Shown here: in pieces, positions 38,523-47,700 of the stretch
How the letters are laid out: each line of letters opens with the position of its first letter
Position numbering within the stretch: position 1 is the stretch's first letter
Source: Zoogloeaceae bacterium
Lineage (GTDB): Bacteria; Pseudomonadota; Gammaproteobacteria; Burkholderiales; Rhodocyclaceae
Direction: 5' to 3'
Assembly (NCBI GenBank): GCA_016791005.1
Contig: JAEUNY010000067.1
Coordinates: forward strand, 1 to 64,000
DNA: 64,000 nt
The notes under the pieces: generated by a model
Databases searched by the model: none
What the model saw: the letters and a program-made list of their open reading frames with translations, nothing else
Told to the model about the DNA's origin: nothing
Program-made: the position numbers and the translations under genes

Positions 38523-38978
38523 ATGCGCCTGCATTACCTGATGTTGTTTCTGCACCTCCTGGGCGTCGTCGTCTGGGTGGGGGGGATGTTCTTCGCCCAT
38601 GTGTGTCTGCGCCCCGCCCTCGGAGGCCTCGCCCCGGCGGAACGCCTCACCCTGATGCACGGCGCCCTGGCGCGCTTCTTCCCGCTGGTCTGGGCGGCGC
38701 TCATCGCCATCCTTGTGTCTGGCGGCTGGATGTTTGCGGAGGTGGGCGGCCGCCATGCCCCCGGTGCCTGGCACGTCATGGCGCTCACCGGCGTCGTGAT
38801 GGGCGGAGTGTTCCTCTCCATCTGGTTTGGACCATGGCGCTTGCTCGGTACGGCTGTGGCGGGCCAGGACTGGGCCGCCGGGGCGAAAGCCCTGGGCATC
38901 ATCCGTCAGCGGGTGGCGTTCAATCTGCTCCTCGGCTTAGCGACCATCGCCCTGGGCACCCTCGGATTGGGCCTGTGA
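38523..38978 (+). CDS. CopD-like four-helix inner-membrane protein
   Basis: A 151-residue protein with four predicted membrane helices (7-27, 53-71, 81-102, 127-149). The first carries His and the motif FLHLLGVVVWVGGMFFAH, typical of the CopD/DUF2269-like superfamily. Members are proposed in copper handling or as small haem membrane proteins, but substrate and partners are unknown. It overlaps the next gene (GTGA at 38975-38978). Confidence 0.75.
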   Translation: MRLHYLMLFLHLLGVVVWVGGMFFAHVCLRPALGGLAPAERLTLMHGALARFFPLVWAALIAILVSGGWMFAEVGGRHAPGAWHVMALTGVVMGGVFLSIWFGPWRLLGTAVAGQDWAAGAKALGIIRQRVAFNLLLGLATIALGTLGLGL

Positions 38979-39763
38979 CGGACGCATTGCGGATCATCAC
39001 CTCGCGGGACAATCCCTTCGTCAAACACCTCCGCAGCCTTGGCCACAGTGCCAAGGCCCGGCGCGAGGCGGGCGAGACGGTGCTGGACGGCCCGCACCTC
39101 GTGGATGCCGCCCTCTCTGCTGGCGCCCACCTCTCGGCCGTGGTGGTCGCCGAGGGAGCGCGGGCGCGGGGGGAAATCCAGGGCTTGCTGGACCGCTGGG
39201 CCGGGCCGACCACGGTATTGCCGGACGGCCTTTTTGCCTGGGTCAGTCCCGTCGAGACGCCGAGCGGCATCCTGGCCATTGCGTCGTTGCCGAGCGGCTC
39301 CCCGCCGGGGGGTGGGGATCGGGTGGTTCTGGACCGCATCCAGGATGCTGGTAACGTCGGGACGATCCTGCGCACCGCTGCCGCGGCCGGGGTTCAAACT
39401 GCCGTGCTCACCGCGGGTTGCGCCCAGGCCTGGTCGCCAAAGGGCCTGCGGGCCGGCATGGGCGCCCACTTCCGGCTCGACATCCATGAGCTGGCCGAGG
39501 GCGAAGACGTCCTGGTGGGCTTTTCCGGAACGGTGCTGGCAACGGGGATGGCGGCGGATGCGCGGGGGCTTTATGGATGGGACCTCCGTGGGCCGGTGGC
39601 GTGGCTGCTTGGCTCGGAAGGTCACGGGCTCGCCCCCGAATTGGGCGCACGGGCCGATGGGCGGGTGGTGATTCCCATGGCGGCGGGAATTGAAAGCCTC
39701 AATGTTGCCGCGGCGGCAGCGGTGTGCCTCTTCGAGCAGGTGCGCCAGAGGCAACAGGGCTGA
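38975..39763 (+). CDS. SpoU/TrmH-family RNA 2'-O-methyltransferase
   Basis: GTG 38975 overlaps the stop of the CopD-like gene and yields 262 residues. An in-frame extension back to 38603 is antisense-like and rejected. It has an N-terminal substrate-binding domain (about 5-95) and a SPOUT knot with motif 1 DRIQDAGNVGTILRTAAAAG, motif 2 WLLGSEGHGL and motif 3 IPMAAGIESLNVAAAAAVCLFE. It should methylate 2'-OH of rRNA or tRNA; the target cannot be told. It converges on bioD, with a 33-base gap. Confidence 0.9.
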   Translation: MTDALRIITSRDNPFVKHLRSLGHSAKARREAGETVLDGPHLVDAALSAGAHLSAVVVAEGARARGEIQGLLDRWAGPTTVLPDGLFAWVSPVETPSGILAIASLPSGSPPGGGDRVVLDRIQDAGNVGTILRTAAAAGVQTAVLTAGCAQAWSPKGLRAGMGAHFRLDIHELAEGEDVLVGFSGTVLATGMAADARGLYGWDLRGPVAWLLGSEGHGLAPELGARADGRVVIPMAAGIESLNVAAAAAVCLFEQVRQRQQG

Positions 39764-39796
39764 CCACCGGCGCCGCTGGGCGGACCGCGACGGCTT

Positions 39797-40486
39797 TCAG
39801 GCGAACAGCGGGGCCACGGCCAATTCCGCGGCCGCTTTACGGGGGTCCGGCGTCGCCCCACCCTGATGGCCGAGGGTGCCAAGCAATGGGGCGCCAAGGC
39901 GCGTGACCAGAGCCTCGCGATTTTCCTGGAACCGCAGCATGGCCGGGTCCACCTGGTTGGCGATCCAGCCGGCGAGGGCGAGGCCCCGCCGCTCGATGGC
40001 TTCGGCGGTGAGGAGCGCATGGCTCAGGCACCCCAGCCGCATCCCCACCACCAGGATCACCGGCAGGCCCAGATCCCGGGCGAGGTCGGCGCTGTCGTAG
40101 GCCGGGCCGAGGGGCACGCGAAATCCGCCCACGCCTTCTACGAACACCACGTCGGCGGCGGATCTCAGAGTCTTGAGGGCGGTGAAGATGGGAATCGGCG
40201 AAAGCTGTATGCCCTCTTCGAGCGCCGCGATATGAGGCGCAATGGGAGTCCGCAAAACGTAAGGATTGATCTCCCGCTCGGGCCGGGCCAGGCTTCCCGC
40301 TGCCTGCATGGCAGCGACGTCGCCGTTGATCGGGCGGTCCGCCGCTTCCTCAATGCCCGCCGCCACGGGCTTCATCCCCAGCGCGGTAATCCCAAGGTCG
40401 CGGCTCGCGTGGAGGAGCGCGCAGGTGGCGAAGGTCTTGCCGACTTCGGTATCGGTGCCGGTTACGAAGAAGGCGTGGCCGTTCAT
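39797..40486 (-). CDS. bioD: Dethiobiotin synthetase
   Basis: A 229-residue ATP-dependent carboxylase that closes the ureido ring of dethiobiotin. It has the P-loop FFVTGTDTEVGKTFATCALL (about 6-25), the substrate Lys in GMKPVAAG, and FVEGVGGFRVPL. It is the last gene of bioA-bioF-bioH-bioC-bioD and overlaps bioC by four bases. The following enzyme, biotin synthase BioB, is not in this cluster. Confidence 0.96.
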   Translation of the reverse strand: MNGHAFFVTGTDTEVGKTFATCALLHASRDLGITALGMKPVAAGIEEAADRPINGDVAAMQAAGSLARPEREINPYVLRTPIAPHIAALEEGIQLSPIPIFTALKTLRSAADVVFVEGVGGFRVPLGPAYDSADLARDLGLPVILVVGMRLGCLSHALLTAEAIERRGLALAGWIANQVDPAMLRFQENREALVTRLGAPLLGTLGHQGGATPDPRKAAAELAVAPLFA

Positions 40487-41268
40487 AGGGATCTCTCCAG
40501 GTGCAGCAGAATCACGTCATAGGTCGCGGGGAGGAGGCCGTCCGGCCGGCGGTGGCCCTCGTAGCGCCCTTCAAGGGTTCGCCAGGCCGCCTTGCCGAGG
40601 GGGTTGCGGCGGCGTCCACCGCCCACATTGTGCGCGCCGATGGCCTTGATGTCCTTGAGCAATTGCCGCAGGGTGGGTGCCGTCGCATGACATTCGACAC
40701 GGTCGGTCGCGACGGGGGTGAGTCCGGCCAGGGTGGCCTCGGTGACCCAGGAGGACAGACCGTGGAAACCCAGCACATGCTCCGAATCATCCAGGCCGGC
40801 AAAGGCGTCGCGCAATTCCCGGAGGGTGGCCGGGCCCAGGGTGGCGAGCCAGGCCCGGCCCCCGGGCAGCAGAATCCGGGCGATCTCCGCCAGCGCCCGG
40901 GCGGGATGGCACCACTGGAGCGCCAGGCTGGACCAGACCGCGTCGACCGAACCATCCCGAAGTGGCAGGTGCTCCATGTCGCCGCCCACTGCGAGGGCTA
41001 TCCCCGCCGGCAGACGGCTGAGCATGGCAGGGGCGAAATCCAGGGCAAGGACGGTGGCCTCGGGAAAGCGCTCAGCGAGGAAAGGAAGCCCGAAGCCCGT
41101 GCCACAGCCCGCGTCGAGAATCCGTCGGGGCGGTCCTCCGGGGTGACGGCGGGAGAGGGCGTCGAGGCGGGCGCAGACCTCCCGCTGGACCACCGCGGCG
41201 TCATCATAGCTGTCAGCGGCTTTGTCGAAAGCGGCGCGAACCTGTTGCCGAAAAGCGGCGTCACTCAT
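40483..41268 (-). CDS. bioC: Malonyl-ACP O-methyltransferase
   Basis: ATG 41268 ([25 protein letters not shown]) overlaps the bioH stop; an ATG four codons earlier is possible. The 261-residue SAM enzyme methylates malonyl-ACP to disguise it for fatty-acid-type extension to pimeloyl. It has the ILDAGCGTGFGLPFLAERFP SAM loop (about 50-70), LALDFAPAML and a conserved AFRQ..FDKAADSYD start. It is paired with BioH, which removes the methyl later. Confidence 0.93.
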   Translation of the reverse strand: MSDAAFRQQVRAAFDKAADSYDDAAVVQREVCARLDALSRRHPGGPPRRILDAGCGTGFGLPFLAERFPEATVLALDFAPAMLSRLPAGIALAVGGDMEHLPLRDGSVDAVWSSLALQWCHPARALAEIARILLPGGRAWLATLGPATLRELRDAFAGLDDSEHVLGFHGLSSWVTEATLAGLTPVATDRVECHATAPTLRQLLKDIKAIGAHNVGGGRRRNPLGKAAWRTLEGRYEGHRRPDGLLPATYDVILLHLERSL

Positions 41269-41998
41269 CAGCGAAACCATCGATCAGCGTGGCAAACTCC
41301 GCCGGCCGGGAAAGGAAGGGAGCGTGGGCGGCGTCCTCGAAAATGGTCAGGCGACCCTGGGGCAGGTGATCGGCGAGCCAGACGGCGGCTTCTGCGGGCA
41401 TGAGGGCATCGTGGCGGCCATGCAGCACCCGGGTCGGGAGGTCGATCGTCCCAATCTCTGCCCGGAGATCAGTCTCCGCCAGCAGACGCAACCCCTCGGC
41501 CGGGGCGCCGCCGTCGCTCTGATCGAGGGGTGCGAGGCTGGCCGACAGGGCCAAGGCCACGGCCTTGCGACGCACATCCCCCAAAGTCTGCAGGGCGACG
41601 AAGCGCCGAAGCGTGCCCGCGGGTTCCGAGGCAAAGCCCTCGCGAAACCCCTGCACCACGTCCGGCCCAAGGCCGTGGGGCCAATCGTCGGCGGTGACGA
41701 AACAGGGGGTGGTCCCCACTAGCACCAGACGGGCGACTTTGCGCGGATGGCGGCGGGCCAAGTCGAGGGCAATCATGCCGCCCAGGGACCAGCCAAGGAG
41801 CACGGCCTGATCCGGCAGATCGGGCACCAACATCTCCGTCCAGTCGGCGAGCTCGTCACCATGGGCCGGCTCCTGGGCGCCGTGGCCAGGCAACCACGGC
41901 GTGAAGATCCGGGAAAACCTGGGAAGGTGCTGGCGCAGGCCGGTGAAAACCGCCGGCGAGAGGCCCCAGCCGTGGAGCAGCACCAGAGGTGGTCTCAT
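41261..41998 (-). CDS. bioH: Pimeloyl-ACP methyl ester carboxylesterase
   Basis: ATG 41998 ([18 protein letters not shown]) overlaps the bioF stop by four bases. A 49-residue upstream extension of the frame is spurious. The 245-residue alpha/beta hydrolase has the nucleophile Ser in [15 protein letters not shown] (about 77), an Asp in [10 protein letters not shown] (about 202) and the His in [13 protein letters not shown] (about 229). It ends pimelate synthesis by cleaving the methyl ester made through BioC. Confidence 0.93.
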   Translation of the reverse strand: MRPPLVLLHGWGLSPAVFTGLRQHLPRFSRIFTPWLPGHGAQEPAHGDELADWTEMLVPDLPDQAVLLGWSLGGMIALDLARRHPRKVARLVLVGTTPCFVTADDWPHGLGPDVVQGFREGFASEPAGTLRRFVALQTLGDVRRKAVALALSASLAPLDQSDGGAPAEGLRLLAETDLRAEIGTIDLPTRVLHGRHDALMPAEAAVWLADHLPQGRLTIFEDAAHAPFLSRPAEFATLIDGFADE

Positions 41999-43158
41999 GC
42001 GGCGGCCTCCAGGCGGAGCAGGGCGTCGGCGAGGTGGGCAACGTCCTCCAGCGTATGGGCGGCGCTGAGGGAGATGCGCAGGCGGGCCGAACCCTTGGGT
42101 ACCGTGGGGGGGCGGATGGCCGGCACCCATAAGCCTTGATCCCACAGCGCCCGGGCCACCCGCAGGGTTTCGGCGTTGTCGCCAATGACCACCGGCTGAA
42201 TGGGGGTAGGGGACGGCAGCAGGGTCCAGCGAGAAAGGGGCAGGGCGTTCCGCAGGGCGGTGATCAGTTCGGCGAGATGAGCCCGCCGCGCCGCACCCTG
42301 GGCGATGAGATCCAGGCTGGCGAGGAGGGTGTGGGCCAAGGCTGGGGGGGATCCAGTGGTGAAGAGGTAGGGCCGCGCGGACTGGAGGATGGTCTCGACC
42401 ACCGCTTCGTCGCCCGCCACGAAGGCGCCAGCGACCCCCGCAGCCTTGCCCAGGGTGCCGACATACACCAGCCGCCAGGTGTCGGGCAGGCCGAAGTGGG
42501 CCGCCGTGCCCGCCCCGCGGGGGCCCAGGACGCCAAAGCCATGGGCGTCATCCACCACGAGCCAGGCGTCGTGGCGCTTCGCGAGTTCCAGCAGCTCGGG
42601 CAGAGGGGCGATGTCTCCGTCCATGCTGAAGACGGCGTCGGTGAGAATGAGCTTGCGTCGGGCCCGGCTGGCCTCAAGGAGCCGGGCGAGGGCGGTGAGG
42701 TCGCCGTGGGGGTAACGATGCACGTCGGCCCGGGTGAGACGGGCGCCGTCCACCAGGGAGGCGTGGTTCAGGCGATCGGCGAAGAGGGCGTCCCCCCGAC
42801 CCACCAAGGCCGAGGGAATGCCCAGGTTCGCCATGTAGCCGGTGGAGAGGTAGAGGGCGCGGGGGCGTCCCACCAGCTCGGCGAGGCGGGCCTCGAGGAT
42901 CTCATGCACCTGGTAGTGACCACTCACCAGGTGGGAGGCGCCGGAGCCCACCCCCCAGCGCGTAGCGCCTTCGCGTAGCGCTTCGGTAAGCTCCGGGGCG
43001 GCGGCGAGCCCGAGGTAATCGTTGCTGCAGAAGGCCAGCATCAGCCGGCCGTCCACCCGCACCCGGGGCCCGCAGGGATCTTCCACCGTGCGCCGCCGCC
43101 GCAGCAGCGCCTGTTCGTCGAGGGCGGCGAGTTGGGCGATCAGCTCGTCGTGGAGCAT
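41995..43158 (-). CDS. bioF: 8-amino-7-oxononanoate synthase
   Basis: ATG 43158 ([19 protein letters not shown]), just after the bioA stop, gives 387 residues, close to the family norm. An ATG 13 codons earlier overlaps bioA. This PLP enzyme condenses pimeloyl-ACP with alanine. It has [29 protein letters not shown] (Asp and His near PLP) and the Schiff-base Lys in [15 protein letters not shown]. Confidence 0.95.
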   Translation of the reverse strand: MLHDELIAQLAALDEQALLRRRRTVEDPCGPRVRVDGRLMLAFCSNDYLGLAAAPELTEALREGATRWGVGSGASHLVSGHYQVHEILEARLAELVGRPRALYLSTGYMANLGIPSALVGRGDALFADRLNHASLVDGARLTRADVHRYPHGDLTALARLLEASRARRKLILTDAVFSMDGDIAPLPELLELAKRHDAWLVVDDAHGFGVLGPRGAGTAAHFGLPDTWRLVYVGTLGKAAGVAGAFVAGDEAVVETILQSARPYLFTTGSPPALAHTLLASLDLIAQGAARRAHLAELITALRNALPLSRWTLLPSPTPIQPVVIGDNAETLRVARALWDQGLWVPAIRPPTVPKGSARLRISLSAAHTLEDVAHLADALLRLEAAA

Positions 43159-43162
43159 CGAA

Positions 43163-44512
43163 TCAGGCGAGGGCACGGGCAAGGGCCATGGCGGCACCGT
43201 CCATCAAATGATCGATCTCGACGTCGTCAATGACGTAGGGCGGCATGAAGTACACCGTCGGCCCGATGGGCCGCAGTAGCACCCCTGCCTCCAGCGCGGC
43301 GGCGAAGAAGCGGCGGGAAAAATCCGCCGGGGCGTCGGCCACGTCGAAGGCCAGCACCATGCCCTGGGCGCGGTGGTGGCGCAGCTGGGGATGCTCGGCG
43401 AAGCGCTTGTCGAACGCTTCCCGCAGGCGGCGGGCGCGGCTGATGTTGGCTGTCAGCACGTCTTCGTCGCGGAAGAGATCGAGCGTGGCCAGGGCGGCGC
43501 GGCAGGCCAGCGGGTTGCCGGTGTAGGAGTGGGAATGGAGAAACCCCCGGGCGACGTCGTCGTCGAGGAAGGCATTGAACACCGCATCGGTGGTGAGGAC
43601 CAGCGAGAGGGGCAGGTAGCCCGCCGAGATGCCCTTCGAGAGGCACAGGAAGTCCGGCCAGACGCCGGCCTGCTCGCTCGCGAAGAAGGTGCCGGTCCGG
43701 CCGCAGCCCATGGCGATCTCGTCGGCGATGAGATGCACGGCATAGCGGTCGCACAGGGCGCGGGCGTGACGGAGGTAGGCGGGGTCGTACATGGCCATGC
43801 CGGCGGCCCCCTGGACCAGCGGCTCGACGATCAGGGCGGCGGTCTCTTCGTGGTGGGCCGCGAGGTGGGCTTCCAGAGCTTCCGCCGCCCTCAGGGCGAC
43901 ATCGGCGGCATTTTCGCCAGCTTGCGCCTGGCGCGCGTCCGGGCTCATGACGGCAGTGCCCGCCAAAACCAGCGGCGCGTAGGCATCCCGAAACAGCGGC
44001 ACGTCGGTGACCGCCAGCGCCCCCACCGTTTCGCCGTGATAGCCGCCCGCCAGACTGACGAAGCGGCACTTTTGCGCTCGGCCCCGATTGCGCCAGGTGT
44101 GGGCGCTCATCTTGAGGGCGACCTCCGTCGCGGAGGCTCCGTCGGAAGCGTAGAAGGCATGGCCAAGGTGGTGGCCCGTGAGTGCGGCGAGACGCTCGGA
44201 CAACTCCACCACCGGGGGATGGGTGCAGCCGGCGAGCATCACGTGCTCCAGGGTGTCGAGCTGATCCTTGATCGCGGCGCCAATGCGGGGGTGGCAATGG
44301 CCAAAAAGATTGACCCACCAGGAGCTGATGCCATCGAGGAGGCGGCGCCCGGAAGCGTCTTCCAGCCACACGCCTTGGCCCCGAACGATGGGAACCAGCG
44401 GAAGCGGCGTCGCGGCCCCTGGCTGATGATGGCGCATCTGGGTGCAGGGGTGCCAGACGGCGGCCAGGGAGCGCTCAAGCAAATCGGCAGCGGACATGCG
44501 ACGGTCGTGCAC
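43163..44512 (-). CDS. bioA: Adenosylmethionine-8-amino-7-oxononanoate aminotransferase
   Basis: A 449-residue class III PLP aminotransferase that makes 7,8-diaminopelargonate using SAM as amino donor. Landmarks are AVWHPCTQM near the N terminus, [41 protein letters not shown] and the Schiff-base Lys in [14 protein letters not shown]. It is first in the operon. A TTGACA at 44553-44548 (minus) could serve as a -35, with a poor -10. No BirA-type palindrome (TTGTAAACC-like) is seen upstream. Confidence 0.96.
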   Translation of the reverse strand: MHDRRMSAADLLERSLAAVWHPCTQMRHHQPGAATPLPLVPIVRGQGVWLEDASGRRLLDGISSWWVNLFGHCHPRIGAAIKDQLDTLEHVMLAGCTHPPVVELSERLAALTGHHLGHAFYASDGASATEVALKMSAHTWRNRGRAQKCRFVSLAGGYHGETVGALAVTDVPLFRDAYAPLVLAGTAVMSPDARQAQAGENAADVALRAAEALEAHLAAHHEETAALIVEPLVQGAAGMAMYDPAYLRHARALCDRYAVHLIADEIAMGCGRTGTFFASEQAGVWPDFLCLSKGISAGYLPLSLVLTTDAVFNAFLDDDVARGFLHSHSYTGNPLACRAALATLDLFRDEDVLTANISRARRLREAFDKRFAEHPQLRHHRAQGMVLAFDVADAPADFSRRFFAAALEAGVLLRPIGPTVYFMPPYVIDDVEIDHLMDGAAMALARALA

Positions 44513-44644
44513 AAAGGAAGGCGAATGGTGCGGGAGGCGGGGTTGGGTGTCAAACCAGCCCCGGCCCGTCGCATCCGCAATGCACGCCTTATCGGGAGCC
44601 GCCCGCGCCCTCGGGGAATCTGGGGGGCGTCCGATCGGCTGGGC

Positions 44645-45139
44645 TTATTTCTTTTTCTTTTTCTTGACCACGGGTGCCAGCGTGTCGAGGCGGGCCATGA
44701 GTTCCGGGGTGGGCAAGCTTGCCGCCAGCTGGATGCCGGCGCGAATCACCTCGGATTTGGTTGAGATCCGCCCTTCCTTCGCTATGGCAGTCCGCAGGGC
44801 GCGAAGGAGGGTCGCCTCGCCCTCGGGTAGGGAGAATGATTCCCGCGTGACCTTCTGGGGCTTGGGGGCGGCAGCGGCGGGAGGCGCTGTGCTCACTTCC
44901 GGTGGGGCGACCGATTTCCTGCTCCGGCTGGCCTTGGGCGCCGCGGCGCGGGGCTTTTTGGCCGGCGCGACGGGCTTCTCAGCTTTCGGGGGGGCGGCGG
45001 CCTTGCGGGGGCGCGGCGCCCGGGCAGGTCTCGCGGGCGGGGTTTCCGCCGCGGGGATGGGAGTGTCCAGGCGGGCTTTGAGGGCGGCGTCTTCCTGCTG
45101 GAGAGACTCTTGCAAAACGGTTTTGAGGGTCGAGGTCAT
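44645..45139 (-). CDS. Lys/Ala/Pro-rich protein with C-terminal ribbon-helix-helix-like segment, partner of the ParA-like ATPase
   Basis: ATG 45139 (MTSTLKTVLQESLQQEDAAL) overlaps the ParA stop by four bases. An upstream extension is spurious. The 164-residue product has a short helix, then a basic low-complexity stretch rich in Pro, Ala and Lys (about 25-95), probably disordered. A folded C-terminal part follows (about 98-150, RESFSLPEGEATLL...STKSEVIRAGIQLA) whose strand-helix-helix pattern resembles RHH DNA-binding proteins, and the tail is of consecutive Lys. This fits a ParG/McdB-like partner of a ParA ATPase: it could bind DNA or the cargo. Function is inferred from architecture and gene coupling. 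Confidence 0.65.
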   Translation of the reverse strand: MTSTLKTVLQESLQQEDAALKARLDTPIPAAETPPARPARAPRPRKAAAPPKAEKPVAPAKKPRAAAPKASRSRKSVAPPEVSTAPPAAAAPKPQKVTRESFSLPEGEATLLRALRTAIAKEGRISTKSEVIRAGIQLAASLPTPELMARLDTLAPVVKKKKKK

Positions 45140-45792
45140 GGACGGGCTCCGTCGATGTGGGACAACAGTTCTTCGGTGAGGGCCTGGATCTCGGCGCAGG
45201 CCGCGTCGGCGCGCTTCAGATCCAGGACCGAGCATCCCAGCGCGGCGGCTTGGGCATAGGCGGCCCGCGCGCCGATGGCGGTGCGGGCGAGGGGAAATTC
45301 GAATTCGGCCAGCAGTTCCAGGACGTCGCGACCCAGGGCGCTGCGGGGGGGCACGCGGTTCGCGACCAGGAGCCCGTGGCGACGGCTTCCCTTGTTCGGG
45401 AGCGCCGCCATCAGGTGGACGATGCCGCGGGTGGCCCAGAGGTCAGGCGGGCTGGGGGCGACGGGAATGACGACCCAGTCGGAGACGCTCACGGCTGCCC
45501 GGGTTTCCTCTCCCTCCACCGAGGGCGGACAGTCCACCAGCAGGAGATCCACACCACGTCGGGCCGATTTGATGGCCTTGGTGACCTCCTCCGCGCTCCG
45601 CCCGGCCGGGTGAATCGGCACGGGGAAGGGCTGCTGGCGGTTGGCCTGCGACCAGCGCGAGGCCGTACCCTGGGGATCGGCATCCAGAATGGCGACGCGG
45701 CGGCCGCAATGATGGAGGGCGGCGGCGACATTCATCAGAAGGGTCGTCTTGCCGGTGCCGCCTTTTTGGTTGGCGAAGGCCACCACCGTCAT
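45136..45792 (-). CDS. ParA/MinD-family (McdA/ParF-like) positioning ATPase
   Basis: A 218-residue single-domain Walker ATPase. It has the deviant Walker A KGGTGKTT (residues 10-17), LDADPQGTASRW, the Walker B-like LLLVDCPPS, and IPVAPSPPDLWAT. It lacks the N-terminal HTH of chromosomal ParA, resembling plasmid ParF or protein-positioning ParA-like ATPases. Such proteins form gradients on the nucleoid to space DNA or protein cargo. No ParB, carboxysome, chemotaxis or plasmid replication gene is adjacent, so the cargo is unknown. It overlaps the basic partner gene. Confidence 0.88.
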   Translation of the reverse strand: MTVVAFANQKGGTGKTTLLMNVAAALHHCGRRVAILDADPQGTASRWSQANRQQPFPVPIHPAGRSAEEVTKAIKSARRGVDLLLVDCPPSVEGEETRAAVSVSDWVVIPVAPSPPDLWATRGIVHLMAALPNKGSRRHGLLVANRVPPRSALGRDVLELLAEFEFPLARTAIGARAAYAQAAALGCSVLDLKRADAACAEIQALTEELLSHIDGARP

Positions 45793-45826
45793 GGCGTCTC
45801 CGGTTCTTAATTATAGTAATACCGTA

Positions 45827-45854
45827 ATAATATACACCGCGAATCGCCCGTCAA
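45827..45854 (-). promoter_or_regulatory. Promoter and AT-rich control region of the parA-like operon
   Basis: On the minus strand TTGACG (45854-45849) and TATTAT (45832-45827) are 16 bases apart, about 35 bases before the parA-like ATG. The sequence 45806-45836 is strikingly AT-rich against the surroundings and contains repeated GTAATA units (45816-45821, 45824-45829). Such repeats could be operators for the RHH-like partner; this is inference. Confidence 0.5.
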
Positions 45855-45935
45855 GTCCTGCCGAATCGGCGGCCAGCTTGGGGAGGATTGCCCGTGAACT
45901 GATGGCGAGGCAGGGGTTGCGAGCTATCCGCCCAG

Positions 45936-46235
45936 TCAGCCCGCGCCGTCCCGTTCGGCTTGCTGGCGCGCTTCGTAGACCGATGGGCTGACCCCCGCGT
46001 GGGTCAACAATTCGCGAACTTGTTTGATGAACTGGGGCGGGCAGGCATTTGAGTGATGGGGGTGGTGGAGGAAGCCCTCGACCCCGTTGAGCACGATGCG
46101 AAAGCGCGCTCCGTGGGCGGCCTCGATGCGGGCGCCCAGGTGGGTAAGGAGGGATTCGATCTCCCGCCAGTGAATGTTGGCGCTCACTGGGTTCTGAAAC
46201 AAGGCGCGAAGCAGATTGAGGTGTTTGGAACTCAT
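45936..46235 (-). CDS. Orphan HicA-type toxin-like protein
   Basis: A 99-residue protein (ATG 46235, MSSKHLNLLRALFQNPVSANIHWREIESLLTHLGA). It matches the larger HicA mRNA-interferase subfamily: double-stranded-RNA-binding-like fold with GARFRIVLNGVEGFLHHPHH (candidate catalytic His) and FIKQVRELLTHAGV. The antitoxin hicB normally follows immediately, but the next 140 bases on this strand contain only the parA-like promoter region. It is either a solo regulator-like HicA or an orphaned toxin. Confidence 0.75.
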   Translation of the reverse strand: MSSKHLNLLRALFQNPVSANIHWREIESLLTHLGARIEAAHGARFRIVLNGVEGFLHHPHHSNACPPQFIKQVRELLTHAGVSPSVYEARQQAERDGAG

Positions 46236-46330
46236 CACCGATCCTCCCGGTTATTGGAAACCGTCACCCTGGAATTGGACGCCAAAACCGGCCAGAGGTG
46301 TCGCAAAAAGTTGGCCTGGGGACCACCGAA

Positions 46331-47128
46331 TCAGGCGCCGGCCCTGGTTGCCTTGACGAGCAGGCCGATGGCCACCACCAGCAACACCAGGCCGAAGATG
46401 CGATGGACATGGTGGCCGGCGACGCGGCGGGCGGCGAGCCGACCCGCGATCATGCCCAGGGCGGTCGCCACCACGAAGGGGGTGGCCACCCGGGCGGACA
46501 GCTCGGCGCCGTGGAGCAGCGCAGCGACGAAGGCGGCCGTGCTGACGATGCTCATCACCATCAGGGAGGTCGCCACCACGCCGGCCAGCGGGATGTCGCT
46601 GGCCCGCCGCAGGGCCGGCACGATCACGAACCCGCCCCCTACCCCGAGGAGCCCGGAAAGGAAGCCGGTGGCGGCCCCAATGGCGCTCAGCACCGCTGCC
46701 ACCGCGGGATGCCAGCGCAGCTGGCCGGTGGCGGGATTCATCTGGCACGGAACCTGGGCCGGGTGGGCATCATCCACGGCGCCCCACCCCAGCGCCCGGA
46801 CGGCGACCACAGCCAGGACCACGGCGAACAGGGCGAGCAAAATCTGTTCGGGGAGGCGGTGGGCGGCCCACACGCCGAGGGGGGTGACAACGATTCCGGC
46901 CGCGGCCATCAGGCTTGCTGCCCGGTAACGGACCAGCCCGCGCCGGAACCCCTCGATCGTCCCCAGGAGCGCCGAGCCCGCCACGGCCAGAAGGGCGATC
47001 GGCGTAGCCTGGGGCACGCTGAGGCCGACACCGAACACCAGGGCGGGAACCGCCAGACTGCCCCCCCCGGCCCCCGTCAGGCCGAGGACGAGTCCGATGA
47101 CGGCGCCCAGGGCCAGCGCGGTCGCCAT
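46331..47128 (-). CDS. TauE/SafE family sulfite/anion exporter
   Basis: A 265-residue protein with about eight membrane helices and the DUF81 pattern: GLVLGLTGAGGGSLAVPAL in the first repeat and GFLSGLLGVGGGFVIVPAL in the second, the paired GxGGG motifs of the family. It probably exports sulfite, sulfoacetate or related anions. It is 24 bases after the osmC-like gene on the same strand, so the two may form a small sulfur/redox operon. Confidence 0.88.
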   Translation of the reverse strand: MATALALGAVIGLVLGLTGAGGGSLAVPALVFGVGLSVPQATPIALLAVAGSALLGTIEGFRRGLVRYRAASLMAAAGIVVTPLGVWAAHRLPEQILLALFAVVLAVVAVRALGWGAVDDAHPAQVPCQMNPATGQLRWHPAVAAVLSAIGAATGFLSGLLGVGGGFVIVPALRRASDIPLAGVVATSLMVMSIVSTAAFVAALLHGAELSARVATPFVVATALGMIAGRLAARRVAGHHVHRIFGLVLLVVAIGLLVKATRAGA

Positions 47129-47152
47129 GGCAGGGGGAAGGCGCGCGGAGCC

Positions 47153-47596
47153 CTACTTCAGGCGCCGACCGGTGCCGTCGGTCACGCTGACCGAGACCGG
47201 AATGCCCTGCTGGACGCTTTGCGAAACGGTGCAGAAATCTTCGAACTGGGCGAGGACCCGGTCCAGATGTTCGAGGCCCGTGGCAGCCGCCGTGAAGCGG
47301 ATATCGACCTGGATGCCCAGCACGCGCAGGCGCTTGGCCTCGTTGCGATCGACGGTGCTGGTGATCTGGGCGGAGAGGGTGCCCGGCTCCTGCTTGAACT
47401 TGCGCAGAGCGAAGAGCAGGCTCGCCAGGAGGCAGTTGCCCACCGCGGCCTGGAGCAGGTGGTCCGGTTTGGGGCCGGTGCCGCCGCCGAGGGGAGGAGG
47501 TTCGTCGGTGAGCAAGGGGGCCAGGTCTCCCCCAAAGTCGACGAGGAACTGGTAATCGGCTTGCTGGGTGAGGGTGATGGTGAGGGCTTCGCTCAT
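47153..47596 (-). CDS. OsmC-family protein
   Basis: A 147-residue OsmC/Ohr-fold protein with a conserved Cys in AAVGNCLLASLLFAL (about 54) and a second in FEDFCTVSQSVQQG (about 122). The two-Cys arrangement is that of peroxide-reducing OsmC/YhfA types. The substrate is unknown; thiol-dependent peroxide reduction is the family role. It is upstream of the TauE/SafE transporter and was probably cotranscribed with it. Confidence 0.88.
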   Translation of the reverse strand: MSEALTITLTQQADYQFLVDFGGDLAPLLTDEPPPLGGGTGPKPDHLLQAAVGNCLLASLLFALRKFKQEPGTLSAQITSTVDRNEAKRLRVLGIQVDIRFTAAATGLEHLDRVLAQFEDFCTVSQSVQQGIPVSVSVTDGTGRRLK

Positions 47597-47700
47597 GCTT
47601 GGGCTCCGGCGGGCGAGGAGATGGGGTCGAAGGGGCAGGACGGGCGGCCCGATAGGGCCGCTTTATAAGCTTACCCTGAATTACTCGCCCGATGCCCGTT

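Noticed and set aside
44513..44644. Biotin operator ahead of bioA
   Set aside because: No TTGTAAACC...GGTTTACAA-type palindrome is present; only a possible TTGACA -35 was seen.
43373..44764. 463-codon open frame on the plus strand
   Set aside because: Antisense of bioA; low-complexity His/Gly/Gln-rich sequence with no domain.
46238..46330. Possible hicB partner next to the HicA-like gene
   Set aside because: No frame in either flank shows the HicB fold (partial RNase H plus RHH/HTH), so the HicA-like gene is listed as an orphan.
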